Source: Spirogloea muscicola (Eukaryota > Streptophyta > Zygnematophyceae > Spirogloeales > Spirogloeaceae). Taken from it: a stretch of 18,253 bases of DNA. A program made the translations under genes and the position numbers. Positions 10,918-18,253 of this stretch are shown here, piece by piece (position 1 is the first letter of the stretch; every line of letters starts with the position of its first letter). The stretch is from assembly GCA_009602725.1 (NCBI GenBank), contig WELB01000241.1, positions 166,494 through 184,746 on the forward strand. Reading direction: 5' to 3'. The notes under the pieces were generated by a model, which was not told where the DNA came from, ran no database searches, and worked only from the letters and a program-made list of their open reading frames with translations.

Positions 10918-11246
10918 GTAAGGGGGCGCCTTCCTGATGGCCGTCGATGCCACTCCAACGGGCGGTTCACCACTGCGCAAATCGGCCCGCGCATCCTCGG
11001 ATTCTGGAACCGCAGCAGGTATCGCCCATTTGCAGAATTTTCATGACCGCAATAATGCATCGAACCGCCCCGAAAAACTCTGCAGAACTGGCACAGAGGA
11101 GGCATTAGATCTGCTGATAGCTCTGACTTGTCAAGCCCGCAGAAAGAATCGGCCGACGCTGGGCCAAAAAAAACCCCCAGCCCTCGGGCCCTCCCTGTCC
11201 TCCGCCTGCGGCGCTCGCGCCGCGCGGCGCCGCCGCCGCCGCCGCC

Positions 11247-11277
11247 GGTCTGCAGCGCCGCCGCCGCCGGTCTGCAG
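11247..11277. repeat. 22-base-period GC-rich tandem repeat
   Basis: GGTCTGCAG occurs at 11247-11255 and 11269-11277, each copy preceded by a CCG run, in the presumed 5' UTR or promoter of the phosphotransfer gene. Confidence 0.75.
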
Positions 11278-11505
11278 CTCGGCGTCCACTTGGCTTCCTA
11301 GCGGCGAGGCGCTTCCGGCGCCACGCGCGGAGCCGCAGGGGCCGGAGAGCGGCGAGTCCGTCGCCGAGCGCCGCCGGGAATGCGGCTCCCCGTGCGACGT
11401 GCTCCTCGAGCGATGCGTTAGCGGAGGCGTCACAGCCGAGCAACGACCTCTCCGACTCCCCTCCTCACGTTGGGGCGCCGGCGGCCTTGCGGCGACGCCT
11501 GCGGC

Positions 11506-13417
11506 ATGGCCGTAGCAGCACTGCAGCAGCAGTACACTGAGCTCATTACCAGGCTCCTGGAAGAGGTGCGACGATATTACTGTCCTCAAGCCTTTCATTG
11601 TTACTTAAGTATAGTGATTTGGGCAGAGTAAGGCAGTCAGCTGCAACGAGCAGACCCTCCTGGAAACCCTATATCTAGCCTGGCACCTGCTTTATGGAGG
11701 ATTCCAATGAGGAGCCCGCCAATTACCTGCTCATTGCAAGACAGTTCAGGCTGTCTTGGAAGACGTAGATGCTCCATGCTCACTTTTAGGTACAAGCATG
11801 GCTAAGCGCAAGTTTACTCTTGCGACCTACAAGACCTGCAGGGCAAGCAACGTGTCACGAGCATGCTGGTAGCAGCTCTTCACCTGCCCCGGGTGTCCTT
11901 ATCGTGCACCTCCACCTGACTGTGCAGGAGATTCTGGACGACCAGTTCACGCAGCTTCAGCTGCTGCAGGATGAGAGCAATCCGGAGTTCGTGACTGAGG
12001 TCATCACCCTTTTCTTCGAGGACTCTGAGAAGTTATTACAGGACCTTACTACAGAAGTGTAAGCAGCAGATCTGCCAAACCCCTCTGAATGATATGTGGT
12101 AGGACAAGAGGACAAAGCTTTTGCACCGCCAGTTGTATCATTGTCGCCAGTACCTCCAGCTGCTTTGTTAGGAGATATCGACCAGTAGCACGCTCTCCAG
12201 AGCAGAAATTGCTCCAAGCTGCTCTGCTTCTGTACAGGACTCTCATCTGCCTAGTCTGTGGCTGACTGTGCATGCTGGAAGATAGTGAGACCACTCCAGT
12301 GGATTATAAGAAAGTAGACTCCTTCGTCCATCAACTAAAAGGCAGCAGCTCCAGGTACATGGCCAACAGAGAGGCAACCGACCTTATTGTTGTACCTGTA
12401 AGGTTTGGAAGTTACATCATCAAGCAGGGATATGATAGTTGGTCGGTCCTGTTGACTGACTTAGGCGCTTAGGCCAAGTGGCAGTTTTCGACCTAGGGCT
12501 ATGTCCATGTCCTACTCGTCTTGTGCGCTTGGTTTCTTGCTACTTAATATTGCTTCTGTGCATGACACCAGCATTGGAGCGCAGCGGGTGAAGGCCGTGT
12601 GCATTGAGTTTCGCACGTTTTGCGACAATGAGAATGCCGACGGGTAGACAATCGTTTTTCCTTTGTTGACGCAATTCTCACCTTAATTTGCCTCTTAGAT
12701 GATGACTTGCGCTTGGGTTTGGGATGCGGAGTGCATGTCTTGATTGCGCCTGTTAGACATTGTTGTGATCATGAGCATCTGTTGGTATTACTAGTGGTTA
12801 ATCAATTACTGCACAAACCTACAATCGAGAGGCTGTGGTGTTCTACTTGAATAGGTTGCATAATTCACATTTAGTTGATATGCTAACATGGTCTCCACCA
12901 CTTGTAAGCACACCACATGAGCTCTAGTTTGAGCCTGTCCAAAAGCACAGCAGATTAGCCCTCTGCCTGAGCCTGCAAGGGTCTCTGAAGCTCAGAGCTG
13001 GTGACATGCAGTAAAGGAGGGGCAAGTGTAAAGTAGAACTGATGCGCAATTTCTCTATCTTGGTGATGGGCGACAGCTGCAAGGAAGCTCTTGGAAATGT
13101 CAAGAAGGAATTCGACCTTGTCAAGAAAGAGCTCACAGAGATGCTAGAGGTCCGTGCGCGTTGCCCTCCTCCTGCCCCTTTATTATTCCTTGGTTTCGTA
13201 TATTTGCCTCTGAGGTAGCGTGCTGATGCAAATTACTCTTCCTTGGCTCTGCAATGGATCCCCCTTGAGCATGGCTCTGATCAAGTAGCTACTGCTTCAG
13301 ATCTTGCCTGCATTGTAGAGCTGCATGGTCACTTTCAATTGAAATCCAGACTTGTTGTGCGGCCAGCTGGAGGAGAAGATTCTGGCAGCAGGGGGCACTT
13401 TGCCCTCCGTGGAGTAA
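11506..13417 (+). CDS. AHP: Histidine-containing phosphotransfer protein (AHP type), 6 exons
   Basis: Exons: 11506-11565, 11928-12058, 12286-12354, 12572-12643, 13077-13149 and 13367-13417. All are GT-AG with matching phases, giving 151 residues, the usual length for plant AHPs (about 150-155). Key blocks, several restored only across splice joins: [15 protein letters not shown] (about 22-36); [18 protein letters not shown]; the phosphorylatable His79 in [12 protein letters not shown], with the SSSS split by intron 3; RVKAVCIEF; the helix [13 protein letters not shown]; and a tail [13 protein letters not shown]. Family role: His-to-Asp phosphorelay shuttle carrying phosphate from hybrid histidine kinases to response regulators between cytoplasm and nucleus, as in plant cytokinin signalling. 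No kinase or regulator gene is nearby, so the upstream signal is unknown. All active-site residues needed for a functional, not pseudo, HPt are present. The gene is transcribed divergently from RRC1. Confidence 0.95.
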
Positions 13418-14499
13418 CGACGCGCTCGTAGTGTTCCCGAGGTTGGTACAGCTACTGCTAGGTCAAGTGCTTTGTGTCAACATACAAAGAATGCCACATT
13501 TGAGAAGAGCTGTTGGTTCCCTATTAAATGGGCCCTTTACCAGCTCCCTGTATACTGTCAATTGGCAACGCTACAACACAGTGTACCCCTTGGCACGACC
13601 ACGGTTGAGGAACTGCTCTGCGCTGCTTTTTGGCCACTGGATCACCTAAGCTGGCCAGAGCTGCAAGGCCGGCAGGCCCCGTTATCATTGCTGGGTTTCT
13701 CTGACGTGCACTAGAGCCAGGCCATGCCCAAGCGCGATTTCACTACGCATGGACTCCGAGCGTTCTGGGTTGTGGTAGCAATAACCGCTAGCTGATCACG
13801 CTAGTTGAGCAAATTCATGGGTAGTTGCCTGGACTGCAGCAGCTTCGTAGCAATGGTTCTGGCAGTCGATAGCATCAGTTTCAACGGCCTTCCCATGCAG
13901 TGCTCCTGCTTTGGCCTGGAGTGACAGCTCCGCTGCTCTTGATAGCTGTGGAGAAGTCTGACCCCAAATCTGCATGGATGGTGGAGAGCCACGCTCATTG
14001 CACGTCGCACATATTGCTGGAGCAATCACAAAGTGTCATTCACTATCTATAGGAGTCCACGAATCATGGTCCACAGACTAGTGTGGATTCATGGTCCACG
14101 GACTACTGAGGAGGTCAGAGTGAGCCTGCTTGGCCAAACTAATGCTCGGCATCTCGATGGTGTAAATACAACTCCTTGTTCAAGATGGTGACCCTTTCCT
14201 AAGTGCGTGATATCAGATATCAAGCGCCTCAAGTATTCCACCCACCGCCCACCCCCCCATTCACTATCCTGTTATTGTCAACGTGGTTGTGCCCAGCCAG
14301 GCTCTGGCAGTTGTGTTGACAGCAGCTGCAACCAAGCTGAGCAGCATCACCCAGCAGCGCTAGCGGCGAATTGCGGCGAGCATACAGTGGACTGGGCCCT
14401 CGGCTGGCTTTGATGGGTCTGGCTTTGATGGCTGCGCCGGCGCCGGCGGCGGTCTGAGGGCGGCCTGCGGCAGCCGCCGGGGCTCCGGCAAGCGCAACC
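13418..14499. other. Intergenic region after the phosphotransfer gene
   Basis: It should hold the AHP 3' UTR and the promoter of the next plus-strand gene. A TGTAA at 14161-14165 is a possible but distant poly(A) signal. Apart from a 25-base-period direct repeat near 14064-14108 and GC-rich sequence upstream of 14500, I see no gene or RNA. Short frames on both strands carry no recognisable motif. Confidence 0.6.
14064..14108. repeat. Two-copy 25-base direct repeat
   Basis: TCATGGTCCACAGACTAGTG (14064-14083) and TCATGGTCCACGGACTACTG (14089-14108) differ at two positions. Nothing shows a function. Confidence 0.85.
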
Positions 14500-15418
14500 A
14501 TGGCTGCGCAGGGTCCCTTCGAGGCCGTGCCGCCGGTGAACGCGGCGGCGCCGCCGGCGGTGGACCCGGCTGGCGGCACGGGCTCCGCGAAGCTTGGCTT
14601 CACGGTGCGTTTTGCGGCCTCCTACATCGCTCGAAGCTGGGCTAGCTGGGACGACGGCAAACGCGGCCTAAGCTTTGCTGGGCGTTTCTGGGGCGCATCT
14701 CAACCCTAACCCTAACCCTAACCCCCTAAACCCTAAATCTCTGAACTGTAAAACCTGACCCTTAACCCAAAGTCCTACACCGCCCACGTCGCTGCGAAGC
14801 TGGGCTGGGACGATGACGGCGAACGAGGCCTAAGTCTGCTGGGCGGTGGTGGCGATGGCCATGGCTGCGCCGCTCTGTGATGGAGCCAGGAGGCGTCGCC
14901 ATCCACAGTGGCCGCGTTCCCCCGCCGGCAGCCCCGCGTCGCGCCGCTGCGCATGACCACCGAGGACACCGCCGAGGAGCCCCCAGCCCGCAACATGTGG
15001 CAGGTGGGCACTCGCCCGCCGCCACTGCCTGCAACTGATGCGCAGTTTGGGCGTCGCCCAAATTCTCTTCGACTTTGAGATATATCTCTTTGAAGTTTAG
15101 TCTTGGACTTAGTCATATGGCCAATAGCCTGGATGCCTACATGCTGCCCTGAAATACCAGCACCTCATCCGCAGGGCTTCTTTATCATATCACCAGAATA
15201 ACAGAGGGTTTAAGACTTAGGGTTTAGGGTTGAGTTAAGCGTTCAGGGTTGCTTTTATGACAAGTTCATTGAGAAGTCTATACAATGCGGCGCAGGTCTA
15301 CGTGATAGCGGCGTACCTGGTCGGCCGCTGGGCGTGGGGTCAGATCCAGCAGCGGCGGGCCCGCCGGCGCTTCGTGCGCGGTGGTGGTGGTGGCGGCGAG
15401 GACGACGAGCAAGGCTAG
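14500..15418 (+). CDS. Unrecognised small single-pass membrane protein, 3 exons
   Basis: Proposed exons are 14500-14604, 14890-15003 and 15296-15418, all phase 0 with GT-AG introns, giving 113 residues. I do not recognise the family. The start ATG at 14500 has a good context (AACCATGGC). The first 70 or so residues are Ala/Pro-rich and look disordered. Residues about 72-88 (MWQVYVIAAYLVGRWAW), formed across the second splice join, are a likely membrane helix. A strongly basic stretch follows (QIQQRRARRRF) and then a Gly run and acidic end (EDDEQG). A positive flank just after a C-terminal helix suggests a membrane anchor with a cytosolic tail; this is inference. Support is open phase across three exons and the helix, not homology. 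The neighbouring TRAP-alpha gene converges on it. The model could be incomplete if there are further exons. Confidence 0.55.
14620..14845 (+). repeat. Diverged direct duplication of about 65-70 bases in intron 1 of the small membrane protein gene
   Basis: Copy A (14620-14684) and copy B (14773-14845) share TCCTACA, GAAGCTGGGCT, GGGACGA and CCTAAG blocks and a final GCTGGGCG, in the same order. They are separated by the telomere-like array at 14702-14737. Confidence 0.75.
14702..14737 (+). repeat. Interstitial telomere-like array, C-rich orientation
   Basis: Three perfect CCCTAA units followed by CCCCTAAA and CCCTAAA lie in the proposed first intron of the small membrane protein gene. They mix the six-base and the plant-type seven-base unit. 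Degenerate units continue to about 14768. Confidence 0.9.
15205..15250 (+). repeat. Telomere-like motifs, G-rich orientation, in intron 2 of the small membrane protein gene
   Basis: CTTAGGGTTTAGGGTTGAG (15216-15233), with flanking AGGGTTTAAG and TTCAGGGTTG, is the reverse complement type of the array at 14702-14737. The two lie in the introns flanking exon 2. Confidence 0.75.
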
Positions 15419-16097
15419 CAATCCTAGCGTTGCGCGCTACCAGTGGGGCCGGCCATTTGTCACTGCTTCACCTAACAGCAACAAGAAGCGATGCCGGAGC
15501 AAGGTTCTTGAGCTTTGCTTTCTGCAAGTGTCACCGTTTGGCTCGCAAGTTGCACTAACTCTTGAGGGTGCATGGGGCACGCAAGAGGTCTACATCACTT
15601 TTGAGCGAGCCTTGCTAGGTGCTGATCTCCCGTGCGGCAGCAGGAGCGCCTGCCGTATTTAAGCCTTTCCATAATACTTGACAACCATGGCTGCGTAAAC
15701 GCCAGCCCGAGTGTGCAGAGGAGCGAGAGGCTGCTCTCTTTGGTAGACGATGGTGCCGCGAGCTTCGCTAGAAGCCCAAAAGTAAGCCATGAGCTGGCGC
15801 CAGTGGCACTTTGCCAGTTGACACAGTCTCTATGTTAGTGCTCTTGTCTTAACTCTCCGGCTTTAAGGGAAGTGCTGCCTGCGTGCAATTACATTATCGA
15901 CGTTCTCTTCGCCTTTGCGCCCCAACCTGTCACCGGAGCTCTCTCCCACACCACCATCCTGCGTAGCCACCGCCACCAGGACTGCTCCGGCGCAGCAGAA
16001 GGTGGCGGCAGCCCGTCCTCAAGGACATGCGCCCATGCGGTGGTTGTGCCACAAAAATCCAGAGGCCTCGCCCTTGAACGCATGGCTGCATGGCAGG
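15419..16097. other. Convergent intergenic region, 3' untranslated ends
   Basis: The plus-strand small membrane protein gene ends at 15418 and the minus-strand TRAP-alpha gene at 16098. A minus-strand TGTAA candidate is present; none was found on the plus strand here. Open frames in this stretch show no family motif and I list no gene. Confidence 0.6.
15889..15893 (-). promoter_or_regulatory. Candidate TGTAA poly(A) signal, TRAP-alpha gene
   Basis: TTACA on the plus strand reads TGTAA on the minus strand, about 205 bases beyond the stop at 16098-16100. Confidence 0.5.
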
Positions 16098-18253
16098 CTA
16101 CTTGACAGACTTGCTCCGGAACGACCTCTTGGGCTGCGCCACGTACTTGGGCTGCTTTGCCGTCAGCGCTGTGCCCTGGCAAGCAAGCATGGGAGATAAT
16201 ATGTGATGAGCATGCGTCACAGTGGATGGCGGCGGAAGTAAATATGGTGCGAGTCGCCGCATGCAGAGCTGCCAGCGGCGTTTCGCTCACCTGGAGCCAC
16301 TCGTTGGATTGCACGTCAATGGTACGTGTGCCCGTCTCCACACCAGGCTTCACGCGCCTTGACTTCTGTAATCACACCAGGGAGGCCTTAAGTGATGTCA
16401 GTTTGCTAGGTGCTGCGGTGCTCGCTGGCCACTCCTGGGCAAGAGCGCGCACAGTCAGCCACGCTGCGCCTAGTGCGTTCTAGTTGATTAGGGCATATGG
16501 TGGCAAAGTAGGAAGGGCTGCGAGGCAAAGGAATTCTGGAGATGGAGCTACTAATCATATGATAACCACTAGAATGAAAGCCATGTGCTCAATCACAGGC
16601 ATGATACAGAAAATTCTGCAATGGCCGACTTGCCATGACCAACAGCGGCAGTGGGGGTGGCACTGACGGCACCGGCGATGACTATGGTGGGCAGGCGGAC
16701 CTTGGAGAGTTTCTGAAGCTGCGCGTAAGCCCACATGCCGAGGAGGCCCAGCACGCCGGCAGCAAGCAGCGTGAGGAAGATAGTCTCGCCGCTCAGCGGG
16801 CCTGACGCCTCCGTCACATCCACCGTGCTGTTGAACGCCGCCGAAGCGTGTAGCTGGCCGTCGACGAGGTAGAAGATGGCCGTGGCGAGCGTGAACTCCC
16901 GTGGCTGCGCGAATGCCAAACATGGCAGCGCCGTTGCACCAGCGCAGGGGGTTGGCGTCAGAGCCATGACTGCCTTATCGAGAATCTGGGTCTCTCTTGG
17001 ACATGTCGACTAGAGGTGCATAGCATAACCTTACACATAACCACCAGACCTCATTGACAACAGACGAATGTACTGCGGGTCTACCAATCCAACATGCAAC
17101 ATACATTGTAAGTCTGTTGCGATATTTGCTAATATGAACGTTGATGTGGTGCTATCCCACCTGTAGGGCTGGGTGCAACCGGAAATTGTACGCGAAGCTG
17201 GCCTGCACGCCAGGCACGACCGTGGCGTTTGCAATCTCCTGCAGCAGCCATGGCCCCAGCACCGGCAGCCGCATCAGGTCTGTGTACCGAGCCACCGAGG
17301 GGCCCTGGCCGTGACGCTGCCGGAGCAGCAATTGCTGAGAGCTGCTTGCATGCGCACCGTGGCGGTGAGGTTCTGGACGAGCATGCGGTAGTCGCCGGGC
17401 ATGTGCAGCGTGGAGCGGATGCCCACGACCGTCAGCTTCGAGCTGCCTGCGCACGCACAAGAGGGCGAGGCCGCAGAGGCAGCAGCAGTGCATGGACGTT
17501 TGTGCCTTATTGATGACATTAAGTGACAGCAATGCAGGATACACTTAGTTGGGTCGGTGCCGTAAAAGCATTGGCATTGGCGGCATTGGCAGCGGCGTCG
17601 GCGGCTACTGGCTCTGCCGGCGGTATGGCCACCATGGCTACTGCCTTGGCCGCTGGGAGTCGACGGTCTGCACCTGTGTTGCTGAGACCAACCATGCACT
17701 CCATCGACGCGCCCGCCTGGACGACCGGCACTGCGGCAACGCCACGCCAGCTCAGCCCTTAGCCGCCGGAGTTGCCAGCGCCGACGATGTCGAACAGTCT
17801 CGCCGTAAATGTGGGCGAGCTCTTAATGAAGACCAGTACTACTTTTCTCTTTCGCGAGGAGATGTGTAATGAGATTACTAAGACATACTTAATGGGCATT
17901 CAAGAGATGAAGATTCTTGGGGAACCCAGAATGCTTTCACCAAAAACTCTAGGAAATGGATGGGCTGTTGATACGAAAGAGCGGCTGTGAAAGCCAGCCA
18001 GGTGCACACAGAGGGTGCACAACAAAAAGGGGTTAGAGAAGAGAAAAGGTTTAAGCCCAGCAAAGAGAAAAGGGTTAAGAGAAGAGAAAAGGGTTTAGCC
18101 AAGCTTTAGGGCTGAGGTAAGCCCTTAACCCTAGGCCCTAGAACTCACTGAGGCTGGTCTGCTTGGGGAAGACGTGGACGGCCTCGACGCCCGGCGCCGG
18201 CGCGAAGGCGGCCTCTGGCGGCGCGTCCGCGGGCGGCGCCTCGGCCTCCGCTG
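16098..18253 (-). CDS. SSR1: Translocon-associated protein subunit alpha (TRAP-alpha), 7 exons, N-terminus off window
   Basis: Exons in transcript order: 18253-18149 (partial), 17730-17674, 17446-17358, 17238-17161, 16904-16701, 16365-16291 and 16175-16098. All phases match, giving 227 visible residues. TRAP-alpha is an ER membrane glycoprotein that associates with the Sec61 translocon and aids entry of some secretory proteins. The visible part opens with an acidic Ala/Pro-rich stretch, then GVEAVHVFPK and the lumenal Ig-like core (VQAGASMECMVGLSNTG, GDYRMLVQNLT, ASFAYNF, TLATAIFYLVDG). It has three sequons (NLT, NAT, NST), one membrane helix at about 151-170 (IFLTLLAAGVLGLLGMWAYA) and a basic cytosolic tail with VETGTRT and EWLQGT, ending SFRSKSVK. 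The order and the tail match plant TRAP-alpha. The signal peptide and start codon must lie past 18253. The Arg/Lys-rich last 25 residues contain no obvious acidic cluster. Confidence 0.93.
18033..18098 (-). repeat. Imperfect three-copy repeat in the first visible TRAP-alpha intron
   Basis: On the plus strand AGAGAAAAGG followed by a GTTTAAG/GTTAAG/GTTTAG variant recurs three times, giving pyrimidine-rich sequence on the transcribed strand. Degenerate telomere-like units (CCCTTAACCCTAGG near 18122-18135) follow, close to the donor at 18148. Confidence 0.65.

Larger units (their letters stand above)
10523..11505. promoter_or_regulatory. Divergent intergenic region between RRC1 (minus) and the phosphotransfer gene (plus)
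   Basis: The two start codons, 10522 on minus and 11506 on plus, face away from each other across 983 bases, so both 5' UTRs and promoters should lie here. The region is GC-rich, especially at 10540-10630 and 11190-11370. It contains open frames on both strands that I attribute mainly to composition. No convincing TATA box was seen. One stretch with a weak F-box resemblance is listed separately. Confidence 0.65.

Noticed and set aside
10937-11515. 192-codon plus-strand open frame before AHP
   Set aside because: It is in a different frame from the AHP start, has no recognisable motif, and its openness is explained by high GC content; it most likely covers promoter and 5' UTR.
14702-14737. Chromosome end or telomere
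   Set aside because: Only a few units, bracketed by genes on both sides and by the opposite orientation nearby, so it is interstitial.
14500-15418. Possible N-terminus of a CLPTM1-type membrane protein
   Set aside because: No downstream exons with CLPTM1-like motifs were found on the plus strand before the convergent TRAP-alpha gene, and the helix does not match.
15889-16353. 154-codon minus-strand open frame
   Set aside because: Only its first part coincides with a TRAP-alpha exon (16365-16291). Past the donor GTGAGC it reads through an intron, and the real last exon is in another frame.

Overview
This window looks like nuclear DNA of a green alga (Chlorophyta, possibly a trebouxiophyte). 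The evidence is small exons (25 to 711 bases) split by many short GT-AG introns, about 35 in 18 kb; protein sequences closest to those of land plants and green algae; TGTAA motifs, the chlorophyte type of poly(A) signal, downstream of several stops; and plant-type telomere-like motifs (CCCTAAA/TTTAGGG) scattered in introns. The clade below Chlorophyta is inference. No prokaryotic operon, mobile element, CRISPR array or RNA gene is supported.

Layout. (1) 353-2926, plus strand: a seven-exon soluble ABC ATPase of the plant ABCI19/20/21 (yeast CAF16-like) family; its start codon is unresolved. (2) 2927-3690: converging 3' ends. (3) 10522-3691, minus strand: an 18-exon gene for the U2 snRNP-associated SR protein RRC1/SR140 (U2SURP), with RRM, SURP, CID, cwf21 and Arg-rich tail. 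(4) 10523-11505: a GC-rich divergent intergenic region that also holds a weak F-box-like open stretch. (5) 11506-13417, plus strand: a six-exon His-containing phosphotransfer protein (AHP type). (6) 13418-14499: intergenic. (7) 14500-15418, plus strand: a three-exon gene for an unrecognised 113-residue single-pass membrane protein. (8) 15419-16097: converging 3' ends. (9) 18253-16098, minus strand: seven exons of translocon-associated protein subunit alpha (TRAP-alpha/SSR1), with its N-terminus beyond the window edge.

Exon boundaries were derived by hand. Reading phase was kept across GT-AG junctions, and family motifs had to read through the joins. Most joins are strongly constrained. The exceptions are the 5' end of the ABC gene, one RRC1 junction (end of exon 4) and the whole three-exon membrane protein model.

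The genes are mostly housekeeping or regulatory and do not form an obvious pathway. The most unusual signals are not protein genes. Two unrelated introns share the same architecture: a diverged local duplication whose copies are separated by telomere-like repeats, followed downstream by the reverse-complement telomere motif. The divergent pairing of a splicing factor linked to light signalling (in Arabidopsis) with a phosphorelay shuttle is also worth checking.
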